This document shows positions 33,968-45,218 of a stretch of 64,000 nucleotides of DNA, piece after piece. The position numbers and the translations under genes are program-made. Position 1 is the stretch's first letter. Every line of letters starts with the position of its first letter. The notes below the pieces were generated by a model. It did no database searches. It saw only the letters and a list, made by a program, of their open reading frames with translations, and had not been told where the DNA came from. Location of the stretch: assembly GCA_947247005.1 (NCBI GenBank), contig OX365959.1, positions 42,372,360 to 42,436,359 on the forward strand, in the 5' to 3' direction. This stretch comes from Spisula solida (lineage: Eukaryota > Mollusca > Bivalvia > Venerida > Mactridae).

Positions 33968-35496
33968 CACGCATGTTAATTAAATGTATATCATATGACA
34001 CTCTATATTAACGTATGTAAAAGGTGTAAATATGCTGCCGCTTACACATATCGATAGGCCGATTAACAATGTTACCGCGTTAAGCGTAAAACGCACTAGT
34101 CAAATTCTACCCTGCTTTATGTAAGACCTCATAATTTTCGTATCTATTATCCGATTTTAAATATTTAAAGTTTGTAATGAAGCAGAGATATTTGCCTGTC
34201 TATTAATACAATATTCATCACGATACCCTAGTTATTAAATCCACGGCGACGAGTAAGAATCCGTTCCGCGTAAAAGTAAGTTTAAAATATCCCGTTTTTT
34301 ACCAAATAAAAATTCAATCAACGGTCGAAAATCATCAAACATTAATCTAATTTTCGATCGATTTTGTTCATTAAAGCTTGTTTTAAAAGCTTATACTGTA
34401 AGGTTTTATGAAATATAAAAACTTATTTTTAAAACATTTGCGAGTTGTCGACCGCCAACGAAATAAAACAGAACGGACGTATTCATAATAATGTTTGATG
34501 TAAACTACGCCGACCATTGATCATCTTTTGTGGCGATTTTTTCATAGGCTAGCATCATGGTTCGTAATTTAATGCAACCAATACCTCTCAAAATGCATTT
34601 AATAGCAGGTTATTTTGTAAATAATCGCCATTTTATAATTAACATTCGGCAATAAGTCCGCAAGTTCAATACAGCTACCAAAAAAAATAGTCCCGCATCG
34701 TGACAAAAATCACTATTTTTAACTCCATTCTGTAAAGACAGAACCAATAGAAACCAGAAAAAAGTACAACCAGTACCTCAAAACGTATTTAATCTCACAC
34801 TTTAAACAAGTTTCAATCAAAAATATGTTTTCAATTAGCGCATGGAAGGTGTGCAGGTGCCGGTTTCACACGCGTTTCGACGTGATTCCGCCAAAAATAT
34901 GTTTTCAATTAGCGCATGGAAGGTGTGCAGGTGCCCGTTTCACACGCGTTTCGACGTGATTCCGCCATTTTGAAAATTTATTTGCAATAATTAGTACATA
35001 AATGCACGAAGTTTAATCAAATCGTTGGCGGTCGACAACTCACAAATGCTTTATAAATAAGTTTTACATTTTATAAAACCTTAAAGTATTAGCTTTTAAA
35101 ACAAGTTTTAATGAACAAAATCGATCGAAAATTAAATTCATATTTGATGATTTTCGACCGTTGGTTGTATTTTTATTTGGTAAAAAAAGAGGTATTTTAA
35201 ACTTACTTTTACGCGGAACGGATTCTTACTCGTCGCCGTGGATTTAATAATAAGGGTATCGTGATGAATGTTGTATTAAAAGACAGACATATATCTCTGC
35301 TTCATTACAAGCTTTAAATATTTAAAATCGGATAACAGATACGAAAATTATGAGGTCTTACATTAAGCAGGGTAGAATTTGACTAGTGCGTTTTACGCTT
35401 AACGCGGTAACATTGTTCATCGGCCGTTTGATATGTGTAAGCGGCAGCATATTTACGTTAATATAGAGTGTTATATACATTTAATTAACATGCGTG
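33968..35496. mobile_element. 1.5-kb foldback element, CACGCATG family
   Basis: Arms of nearly 0.5 kb (33968-34460 and 35024-35496) are inverted copies beginning CACGCATGTTAATTAAATGT and ending near 'gttgtcgaccgccaacg'. They are flanked by 7-bp GTTACAA duplications (33961-33967 and 35497-35503). The 560-bp centre has no transposase and includes a 74-bp tandem duplication (34819-34966; 'ttcaattagcgcatggaagg'). Arm divergence is low. Relatives in the window are 3846-3874 (29 bp) and 37853-38334 (rearranged). Confidence 0.9.
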
Positions 35497-35503
35497 GTTA
35501 CAA

Positions 35504-37142
35504 TGTGAATCCTTATAATTGGCCTATAAGATATGGATAGGAGAAAAGTTCTTGTTTCTTCATTATTTCTTTTTAATTGGTATTCACATTTCAAATTAAC
35601 ATTAAAATATAGACTATTTATATATAACAAGTTCAAAAGGCAACATATCACATACTGTTACAAGTACACAATTTAAAAGTTTACTTTAATAATTAATATA
35701 AAACTAACTTGTTATATTGTTCAACTAAATCATTAGGTTTAATGTTTATTAACTAATATGAAAAATACAGTAAGATACTGATCACAATCAAAGTTACTCT
35801 TTAAAGGTGACAGATGGTGAGAACATAATACTGATTGGTTTTATATTGGTACCCCACTGTGTACACTGATTAGGGTCTGATCTGATGGATACTGCACATA
35901 GGGAACTGTATTGTTTATTGTCTTGATCTGTCTGTCATTAATTAATTACAAGTACAAGATGATTTTGCACTGATCATGTTTCTGTGTTTGAGTTTGTTGC
36001 TGTTTTTAGTGGTATTATGATTAACTTAAGCCTAATTTTATTGTTTTATTTATTTTTTTGCTGTTTTTTTTAGTAAATTCTATTTTAAACAAAATTTTGT
36101 CACATTGATATCACATACTAACCAATTTTGAAGTAAACAGTTCTAATACTATTATTACCAAAAAGTGTACTAATTAAATGAAATAAGCTATGTCTCAATA
36201 CTGAAATTTTAAACATGATTTTTTTTTCTTAATTATTTCAAGGTTTCCATTGCACAGGAACTACATTTATAAGAGGACTTTTATTCACAATGTTGAATGA
36301 AACCGGATAGAGACAAAGTCCCCATTGGACATAATCCCTATCACCCATTTTGCTAGTTTCTTTATAACATTGATTATTTATGTTTGTATTTTCATTAATT
36401 ATACAATAAAAATAAAGTATTTTTGTTGTGTACTGTATAATAGGTACTTAAAGTGCAACGAAAATGAACGTCTTTTACTTAATACACAGTGTGGATTTTG
36501 TCCACTCAATGATGAGGATTTTGTCCATCTTTTGAAATCCATAATGGGATTTTGTTGACCTGGACAAAAATTAGCTGGTGGTATTATGCATCTGTCAATT
36601 GAAACTAGCCCCCAACCACGGGGAATGGCAGTAACTTTTAATAGTTTGCTTTATTCAAACCCCTGGTAAAATCCTTGCCCCCCCCAGGGCCATACATACA
36701 GATAGTAAAACTCCTGCAAATTGCCCCCCCCACCCCCTATATACCTCACAGGTAATCACAGCTATATTCTCTAAGAAAATAACGGATTTAATATCCAAAT
36801 ATTACTGAAAGAAACTCTTAATTTTGTTCATTTTTACAAAGACCTACACTCTGAAGTAGTATAAAATATGTCCCTGTAATAGTGTTCCACAATCGGACCA
36901 AAATTACTATCGGTAATCGAATCGAATTTTCATTTCACTATCGATTGATTAATCGATTATGCTATCGAAAACTCGGAAGAAAATTACGTTCCTAGCTACT
37001 CCAGTTAAGTGGTTCGGAGGCCCTTGGAAATTATATAACAAGAGTAATTAATCAAAACTGGGGTGTCACTAGACACAATAAACCCTGTCACAGGCCCCTA
37101 ATTACTCAATGGTTTGAGTATCCTTTCATAAAACACAGGAGT
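35504..37142. other. AT-rich sequence, no gene
   Basis: No gene recognised. Two C-rich tracts (about 36680 and 36724) lie in 'ccttgcccccccc' and 'ttgccccccccaccccc'. A 77-codon open frame (36325-36558) is hydrophobic at its start but matches nothing I recognise. Confidence 0.4.
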
Positions 37143-37148
37143 CCTTCC

Positions 37149-37415
37149 CAGAGCTACAGATAAGCTGTGTATTGGGGTAATTACCCAATTAATTTTCATA
37201 AATACCCAATAGATTTTGAGAGGAGGGAGTAAGAAAAAGCAAAGACAATTTGAAACACCCAAATAGAAAAGGATGTTATAGTGAAAAATAGTACATAAAA
37301 GTTTATTTACCCTTTGAGTTTTATTAAATACCCAATTAAAATTTGTCAAAACCCAATCAAAATTGAAACTCGGGGGTAAAATACCCAATTGACTAAAACC
37401 TTATCTGTAGCTCTG
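37149..37415. mobile_element. 267-bp hAT-like MITE
   Basis: Termini CAGAGCTACAGATAAG and CTTATCTGTAGCTCTG are perfect 16-bp inverted repeats. CCTTCC flanks both sides (37143-37148 and 37416-37421). The interior repeats 'tacccaat' motifs in both orientations (for example 'gtaattacccaattaat' and 'aaaatacccaattgac'), suggesting subterminal binding sites. A 96-codon minus-strand frame merely spans the element. Confidence 0.85.
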
Positions 37416-37421
37416 CCTTCC

Positions 37422-37845
37422 TCAATGTACGGATGTAAAAGCCTTAAAACACTTGATCTAATATGTAGCTCCTTTTAAATTAACCGAAAAAGTTTTATTG
37501 CTCTTAATAGCAATGTTAATTTGTACTTAAATAAAGCCTTATTCAAGTTATTTGGATTTTTTAACAAAGTTTAGTTAAAACCAAAATCATTTAAATGGAT
37601 AATCTGGCGTACTGATGCCATTAAATCCAATATCGAATCCAGGTTGTATCATAATTTTATGTCACAGTTCTGATAAGCCCACCCTTACTCAAACATTTGT
37701 GCTGCTAAAGACACCAAGAGAACCAGCAGTTACCTGGAACTATTAAGTAACTATGCTGAGCATCAATGAAGGGATATTTACAAATACCATTTTTAACTAC
37801 TTGGAGAATTCGACCAGTGTCAAGATAAGTGACTGTTTATTCTCC
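37422..37845. other. No gene recognised
   Basis: Unique AT-rich sequence between two mobile elements. Confidence 0.4.
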
Positions 37846-37852
37846 GTATGAC

Positions 37853-38334
37853 CACGCATGTTAATTAAATGTATATGACACTCTATATTAACGTATGTAA
37901 AAGGGGTAAACATGGCGTCGCTCACACATATCGATCGGCCGATTAATGCTTTAAAAACAAGTTTTACATTTTATAAAACCTTAAAGTATTAGCTTTTAAA
38001 ACAAGCTTTAATGAACAAAATCGATCGAATATTAATTTAATAATTGATGATTTTCGACCGTTGATTGAATTTTTATTTGGTATAAAACGGGATATTTTAA
38101 ACTTACTTTTACGCGGAACGGATTCTTACTCGTCGCCGTGGATTTAATAATTAGGGTATCGTGTTGAATGTTGTCTAAAAGAGAGACATATATCTCTGCT
38201 TCATTACAAGCTTTAAATATTCAAAATCGGATAATAGATACGAAAATTATGAGGTCTTATATAAAGCAGGGTAGAAATTGACTAGTGCGTTTAACGCTTA
38301 CCGCGGTAACATTGTTAATCGGCCGATCGATATG
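37853..38334. mobile_element. CACGCATG foldback family, rearranged copy
   Basis: The left 95 bp match the full element's left end ('cacgcatgttaattaaatgt' through 'acatatcgatcggccgatta'). The sequence then jumps to 'aaaacaagttttacatttta' and follows the right arm out to 'aatcggccgatcgatatgt', stopping before the terminal ~90 bp. The left flank is GTATGAC (37846-37852). This is an internally deleted and right-truncated derivative. Confidence 0.8.
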
Positions 38335-39735
38335 TACGTAGAACTATTTCAGTTCCCCCCACCAGCTATATATAGCATCAATGTTTGTATACAACATAAT
38401 AAGGTCATCGTCTGCAATGTGCAGCGGCGGAGTGATTTACATACGTTACAGTATACGATTGAAAACCGTGGGAACTATTTTAGATTCCCGCCACGAGTGA
38501 GAACATTCTTTGGTAGTAAAAATATAGTCCGTTGCGGAATGATTTGCTATAAATATCCTCTAAAAATAAAAGTCTGATATAATTGTTGGTCTTAATATAA
38601 GTAGATGTTGGTAATGTAAACAAATCAGGTCCAATGATACGTGTAACCTGTGTTGCATGCTTGTAATATTGTTCAAATCATAGAACTATTTATTTGCCGA
38701 GGCCTAATGCGTTAAATTGGTCGTAAGCTAAAAAGTGGTTATATCATTGTGTGGCGTTTACGCCACACAAAAATGAAAACATTTATCACATGGTTCGTTT
38801 CGGAACCCTTTTGTTATTAGGCAGTGGCTAGCCGACTAGACAGCGAAATTAGTGGTCCGGCATTGGATGGCTAGCAAATACTATGTACATTGGCTAGGGA
38901 ACCATCATTTTATTTCTATGCATTTAAGGCACTCGGAATTTAGTTATTTTCTTGTGATAAGTATCACAAATGTTTCTACCGTATAATAAACCACATATTC
39001 GTAAATTGAATGAATGCGGAAATCGTTGTCGGGTTTTATAAAGCGCGACAAATAGCAATGGTGCAGCTGTGTATTAGAAATGGCATTAGAAATGGAGTTA
39101 GAAGTAGTAACGGAACATATAGTGTTTCAATTATAGTATTATGAGGATGGGGAAAGTATATTACTTCATGCTGAAACAATGAAATTGCTGTGTTAGGTAA
39201 TTGACAGTTTGGAATGTCACTGGTTTAAAATAGCGTGAAAACAATGTTGCCATTTATGAATCGTATCATGGTAGGCCCTATTTAAAATTACAAAAAAATT
39301 ACAATTGTAAATTGTATTGTTTTGTATATATGTGCCATTAAAACTGCGAATGAAAAATAATTAATGGCCATATTAACTCTGTTTGTGTTACCTCGGCAAA
39401 TTAACGTGCTTACTTTGTTTTCCAATACGGCGGACAATATACGAAGATGTTTACACGGCCGGTCACAAAATGGATGCAGATAAATGCACTAACATGTCTT
39501 GCCGAATTCGTAGTTTATTACAAGGTAGAAACATACGTGATACTTATACAAGAAAATAACTGAAATTCTGGATAACTAATGCATAGAAATAGAATGACAG
39601 CTACATAGCCAATGCACGTACTGGTTGGCGAGCAGTATCCGACAATTTTTGAATGTTTTCTCCCTTTTTCTAGGATACAATGTGGTTTTGAAGAAAATAA
39701 TTTACCTTTTAATAATCCTGGGCTCAAGTCCGAAA
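38335..39735. other. No gene; near-perfect palindrome
   Basis: No gene recognised. TGTGTGGCGT-TT-ACGCCACACA at 38751-38772 is a near-perfect hairpin. 'cacatggttcgtttcggaac' with 'cttttgttatta' near 38790-38820 recurs at about 44020-44055. A 99-codon open frame at 38278-38577 starts inside the foldback remnant and is not supported. Confidence 0.4.
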
Positions 39736-39737
39736 TA

Positions 39738-40162
39738 CACTGCCCACCAAAAGTTAGTATACAAATGTTAATTGCCCACTTACTTGCCTGTAATTATACT
39801 ATTTGCAGAACAGTAAAGCAACAATATATTTGAAGAAACGGAATATTTTGTTTATTAAATGGAAAGGCCATACATTAATTGGTACCCTAGGTGCAAAATC
39901 TAATGTTTCTTTGTCCCCCTAGAATGGTAACTTTGTCACAAAAGGATGGAAAAATTAAGCCTTTTTGACCACATGGTTATTTTAATTCCGAACATCTTTA
40001 TTTTTATTTCTATCTCTATTTTGACTCATTTAGTAACTGTAGTTTCAGAAACTAGTCTAATTATGACTGTCTGATAAACAGATGTTGAATAATTTAACCA
40101 AGTTTAATTTTGCAACAATTATTAACTGTATACATTGTAGTACTTATTTTTGGTGGGCACTG
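39738..40162. mobile_element. Mariner-like MITE with TA duplication
   Basis: Left end CACTGCCCACCAAAAGTTAG and right end, opposite strand, CAGTGCCCACCAAAAATAAG are inverted repeats flanked by TA (39736-39737 and 40163-40164). This arrangement fits the Tc1/mariner superfamily. The 425-bp interior has no transposase. Confidence 0.75.
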
Positions 40163-40164
40163 TA

Positions 40165-40599
40165 TTTGTCACTTTTTGGTACTTTAAACGTAACACAATG
40201 AACTGTAATTGGGGCCACAAATGGGTCACTATTTTAGGCCGTTAATTGAATGAATAGTAGCAGTAGCCGACATTTCGCATTTATTTACTAATACTTCTTT
40301 ATTTCCCCTGTATTGAGCCTCTTAATTAAGGGGAATTAACTCCTATTGACTGTAAATATTGTTTTAGAGTTGTCTATCGTAGTTTAGAGTACATGCAGAC
40401 GACGAATGAAGTTGTATAGGCATATCGTTTTCCAATTAGTAAAAAACTATGAAGTCAATTAGTTAGACGTCAATAACGACATATTTTGTCAATATTATTT
40501 TTTGCCGACTTTCGTTTTGGGTTGCCAATTCCGTTGATGCCTGTTGAGAGCTAAAATTAGCTTTATAGACAACTCGGGCAATCCCAAGGCTATAAATAG
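40165..40599. other. No gene recognised
   Basis: AT-rich sequence. Nothing distinctive was seen. Confidence 0.4.
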
Positions 40600-40952
40600 A
40601 TAGAGGATATTTGTTGATTTTTGGTGTAAGATCAAATTTATTTCACAGAGTGATCACAGAAAATCAATATTTTCACGAGTTTTTCTGTTTATTATATGCC
40701 TCATTTCCTCTTAAATAGGTGCCGTAATTGGCTTAATTGGAAAAAATCACGTTGAAATTAGAACGTCACGACGTTGGAATTATGACGTCATGATGACGTC
40801 ACGCATATTTTAAAGCCCGGCGCCGTTGACGTTACGTTTCTTTTTCAGCATGATACTGGGACCAGCTTCTTAAACAGTGAAAATAACAAAGTGGTATTTT
40901 CACTGTTATTTTCACTGAAAAATCTCCATAATCCAATGAAAGCAAATAATAA
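40600..40952. repeat. Dispersed repeat D1, copy lacking the second hairpin arm
   Basis: Matches 30726-31155 in the same orientation: 'agaggatatttgttgatttt', 'tatttcacag-gtgatcacagaaaatcaatattttca', then directly 'tctgtttattatatgcctca', without the palindromic right arm of the other copy. It retains 'taaagcccggcgccgttga' and 'ccataatccaatgaaagcaaataata'. CRE octamers at 40783-40790 and 40794-40801. Confidence 0.75.
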
Positions 40953-41600
40953 ATGAGCTTATTTGTTGCATTGCGCATGCGCATTTTTCGTAAATAGTTG
41001 GTCCCCCAGCAAAAAGAGGTAAATATTAACATTGTTTTACGTGTATTTCTTGATATTGTTATTTTTATAAACGCGAATTGAATTTTTTTGCCACACACTT
41101 TTTGCTATGATGTAGTTCTTAAATAACACGCATCAATTTAATTGAAGTGCTACGCTAAATACGAAAAAACTTTGCCTGAAAAAATATTTTTGTCAGAATC
41201 ATGTGGATTCAGCCGCGTATTCGTATATAGGTATCGTCGGGTGACCTATTTTGACGCTGACCTAATCAGACGCCATGTTTGTTTTGACCTCGCTTTCGAT
41301 TTTCGGCAATCCCATGACGTCATTTTTCCCGCGGATTAGTTTCGAGACGAATAGCAAATGTCGATCATGTCAAAAGTAGAGTGTTAAAAATATTCGGCAT
41401 CCATTTTTTTATCGTTTGTGGCTGCGTGTTCAAAAAAAGTTATTTTTTCTTAGATCCAATTAAACTCTGTTCAAAAGTAGCTTAATTTGATAGAAAAACT
41501 TAACAAAAGGGAAAATTTCTACAACCGACTTCGCCGCACCGTCATTTTTGGCAAGTCACGTGACTGGCATGTGACCAGATCGATCAATTTGTCAGAATTT
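40953..41600. promoter_or_regulatory. Cluster of promoter-type motifs, no gene attached
   Basis: Within 600 bp lie a perfect NRF1-type palindrome TGCGCATGCGCA (40972-40983), a CRE octamer (41315-41322) overlapping E2F-type TTTCCCGC (41325-41332), 'cgccatgttt' (YY1-like, about 41270) and GTCACGTGAC (41555-41564, E-box of the USF/TFEB type). Two CREs lie just upstream in D1. Such combinations are common in CpG-type promoters. No adjoining first exon was recognised; the 65-codon frame 41142-41339 has no known motif. The regulatory role is inference. Confidence 0.35.
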
Positions 41601-42676
41601 CCACTTTCTGGTAGAGTTATGTTACTTAATACGTTAATTAACGCAAGTTATTTGTAATTGAAATTTAATTGGCTATTAGTGATGGCTTGTAGTTGATTGT
41701 AAAATCAATGAATTGAAAAAATATCATTGCTTATTTATTTCATGTTATTCAAACATTCAATTCCTGTACCGCTCTGACATTGGCGATTGCATAAGGTCAG
41801 ACAGGCAGATGATTTCACCTCACCCACTGCATGGGATTTACGTCCAGCAAAGGCATATACAGAATAATAATTATCTATAAACTCAGATAAATAAATCAGC
41901 CTAATCCTTTATTGACTTGTTGATTCATTTAATTATGCAGCAAAGCTGGTGCTTTTAAGCACGCACACGCTTAATACGCATTGTACATGTTACTAAACAG
42001 TGATTATAATCTCTAAATCCAGCAGCCAATGAAAGGCGTCGTTTTAGGTACCCGTCAACAATAATGGCCGCCCCCACGTAGGTTACGGATAAAATGAGTT
42101 TTGAGTAAATTTAAGTAATAGAAACTGACAAAAAGTAGCCTATAAAAGAATAAATATCCCGAAGAAATAAGTTAACAATTAAATTCACTTGCAGAAACAT
42201 TAATTTTGTTTAAAGGAAATGTGCCTCAGATCTCTTAAGGGCGTTGAAACTGGTCACTCGGGGATAGCTACGCGACATGCCAGAGGGCATAACATGCAAT
42301 AAAAAAACTTGCAGGCAGTTTCTCTGTCTAACTAACATTGAAAAGGTAAAATCACATTTATGACAGTTCCCAGCTATCGCCGCCCTTCACCGGTTTGGGG
42401 GTTGTGGTTTGAATTGACCGGACCGAATTGACTGGTGCATATATGCCATAATATGGATGGATAGAAAAATGTAATTTTTATTGACCATCAGTAAATTTAT
42501 TCCAGACTCCGGACCTCTAGTCACAGACCTCTTGGTATTAAACAGAGGTCAAATCTTATTTGGACGGGGGAGTGTTTGCTCCAACTAGGGTACATGCTGA
42601 CTGCATAGGCTAGATATCTGATAATTCTATCCCTGTTTCCCTAAAAAATGAAGCAATCAGTTAATTCATTATAAGT
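41601..42676. other. No gene; possible degenerate MITE
   Basis: Mostly unique sequence. 42046-42443 may be a degraded copy of the 11861-12190 MITE, judged from 'gtcaacaataatggccgcccc' at the left and 'ttgactggtgcat' at the right. Confidence 0.35.
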
Positions 42677-44548
42677 CAGGGCTTTTTTTCACTATATACG
42701 AGGGGCCTATATTATGCCCCTTCACAATTTGCTATAGGCCCCTTTCACAAACCTAAAAGGCCCCTTAATTCACAATTAGAATTTGCGTCATGGATTTGTA
42801 AAATCAACTTCACAAAGCACCAAACAAACAAATTACAGATAGCCTGTACACCTACAAGTTCGTGCATCTTATATTTGAAATGTGCGCATCTGCACAAAAA
42901 CAAACACACTGGCATCAACCATGTGATAAACTATATCAATTATCTGTCTATTAACAAATTCGAACAAAAAGTTGAATGTCAAACTGCAAAAACTTGCAAA
43001 ATCGGCCTCAATGTTACATGCAGTCTGCAGTTTTAATATAAACATTTGTGACCTATAAGTTTGTGCACATAAACTGATGACGTCATAAGGATCGCACGGG
43101 GAAGATATTGCCATTAAAAAGTTTTGTAAAATAAAGTTTGATCAATTGTCTGTAAGTAAGCACCATTTTCCAATCGTAGATTTATGGTATCTAATGCAAA
43201 TTTTGAGGAAAACAAATGTCACCCTAATTCGCGACTGGAAGCGGTGAATATGTAAACAGTAAAATTGGTCCTCGGACAAAACCCACCTGTGAACGTAACA
43301 AACCCGTTTTTGTGGCATCTTTTTGCATTATCCAGCTGGATAAATGTCTTTTTAATAACTTAAAATGCATTTGGACACAAAAATGAGACTTTTAGCAAAG
43401 AAATGAGCGTTTTACTAAAATGCACGAACTTGTAGGAATGCACGAAGTTATAGGAATAGAGGTTAACAGTCATATGTTCCTGTACAGGACGATATACTGT
43501 ATTATATCATAGATACTAGTTCTGGATACCATAACTAAATGGTCTTTTATTTACACCGACGTGTCGACTTTTTAGTTATGGAATTAGCCTCTTCAATAAT
43601 CAACTGTTTAAGCTTAACACCTAAAATGCATGTTTATTGTTCAAAATTCGCCAAAAAACTATTATTTACGTATAAATGTAATATTTTTTAAATGTTTTGT
43701 CATAAAACAGTCAATGTGACACCTACTAATAAATTAATAATCATATATTGCTTAAAGTTTATTTACTTCCGCGTTTGATCAGCTTCGGTGGCCATTTTGA
43801 ATAATTAATTTATCGCAGGTGCGTGCGAGAGCTGTTTTCGAAAAATCCGTTATTTGATGAAACATGGTCGAAAACGTCTTAAAATTAAATAAAACCTTTA
43901 GATATACCTTTACATAAGAAACAAACATGTCATTTTTACTATAAATCATTTAACTCCTATTTGCACAAATAAATATTGCAATTTACGCAGCCGACAATCT
44001 TGAAAAATGAAAAACATTGATCACGTGGTTCGTTTCGGAACGCTTTTGTTATTATCCCATTCAAATAAATGGCGATCGTAAACGAAAACAGTGAAATTGT
44101 ACTGGTTTGAAACAATCGACGGAATTAATAGTATTTCTTGCAAAACATTTTGTTTTTTTGGGGTATACTGATAGAATATGCTCCAATTGATAGGGTGTCA
44201 ATGATTATTTAGTTCAAAACGTGCGTTTTGTCATAAAACGAACGCGACTCAAACTAAGTCGTAGAGCTGTTAGGTTTCAAAGAACAAACGGCTTTGACGA
44301 TGAAATGGAATGATCATCGTCAAAGACCTTGGACTACATAGATACATGCATGTTTGGGAAAAGTTGACAAAAAATGAACTAACATCTGAAAAATTTTGTA
44401 TCATAATTTGCTGATTTACCGCGTTAAGTTTTTCACAATTTGAAAAGTTTCCGTGCCTACTTTTTCACAATTTTGAGAATTTACGCGCTAAATTTTCACA
44501 AAACAAAAGGGCTTGGGCCTCTTCACAATTCAGCGAAATAAAGCCCTG
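42677..44548. mobile_element. 1.9-kb hAT-like element with 5-bp duplication
   Basis: Left CAGGGCTTTTTTTCACTATA and right, opposite strand, CAGGGCTTTATTTCGCTGAA are inverted. TAAGT lies on both sides (42672-42676 and 44549-44553). Subterminal 'cacaatt' and 'ggcccctt' motifs recur at both ends. Inside, 'cctacaagttcgtgca' (about 42851) and 'tgcacgaacttgtagg' (about 43421) form an inner inverted pair, and a CRE lies at 43078-43085. No transposase domain was found, so it is non-autonomous. Confidence 0.8.
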
Positions 44549-44553
44549 TAAGT

Positions 44554-44952
44554 CAACTAGAAATAAGACTGGCATATCACTTCAGGCCTACCTGTACAAA
44601 TGTTCGCCTCCAACCATCCATCATACTTGTCATCACGTGTATCAGTTATAAATCCACCTTTCAATGATTTGAAATAAACAATAAAGTTTCACACTGTTGA
44701 CATCAGCGCCATTCTCGTGCAGACTCGGGAGATTTGGTTAGATAATCTGATGAGTACATTGCTGGAACATATTCCTCCATTCTTGACCGAACTATTATTA
44801 AGGATAAATAGGCCTACCGAACTCGCTAAATTACTAAATTAGTCTACGACATTTCGATTTGTTTTAACATCAACGTATAACTCTCTGCCACTCAATTCTG
44901 ATTATAAATGGGAGACGATAAAACGATTCACATATCCAGTACATTAACTATA
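44554..44952. other. No gene recognised
   Basis: Short unique stretch before the right end of the 26-kb segment. Confidence 0.4.
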
Positions 44953-45218
44953 ATTCACGCTTCTATACGCTAATTCACGCTTCTACACGCTATTTCACGC
45001 TTCTACACGCAAATTCACACTTCTACACGCAAATTCACGCTTCTACACGCAAATTCACGCTTTCACGGATACACATTCCAGTGTATCGAAAATGCGCCAA
45101 TTTGATTGGTCAAAACGCTTTCACGGTTCACGTTTACCGGTTCTCGCTTCACGCTTAAAAAGCGTTTAGCGTTAGTGAATTAACACGATAACGCGGAACC
45201 TTCACGCTGACGGTACTG
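44953..45218. repeat. Right subterminal region: 20-bp tandem repeats and TTCACGC motifs
   Basis: 44953-45066 is a tandem array of five to six 20-bp units, TTCACGCTTCTACACGCAAA with variants. Beyond it TTCACG/TTCACGC recurs up to the terminal 28-bp inverted repeat (45191-45218). The motif is the reverse complement of the GCGTGAA series at the left end, as expected if both ends are bound by one transposase. Confidence 0.8.

Larger units (their letters stand above)
19005..45218. mobile_element. 26.2-kb DNA segment with 28-bp perfect terminal inverted repeats
   Basis: The first 28 bases (19005-19032, beginning CAGTACCGTCAGCGTGAAGG) are the exact reverse complement of the last 28 (45191-45218). 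Both ends are rich in the same motif, GCGTGAA: plus strand on the left (19017-19265), minus strand on the right (44953-45200). Composite motifs match too: GCGTGTATAACCGTGTATAAGCG on the left against GCGTGTAGAAGCGTGAA on the minus strand at the right. The segment splits one R1 repeat ('ccaatgtta' to 'taaagtttagg') with a TA duplication (19003-19004, 45219-45220). No transposase was found. The interior is made of arrays, SINEs and nested elements. It could be a giant non-autonomous transposon or a small one expanded by nested insertions. Confidence 0.75.
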
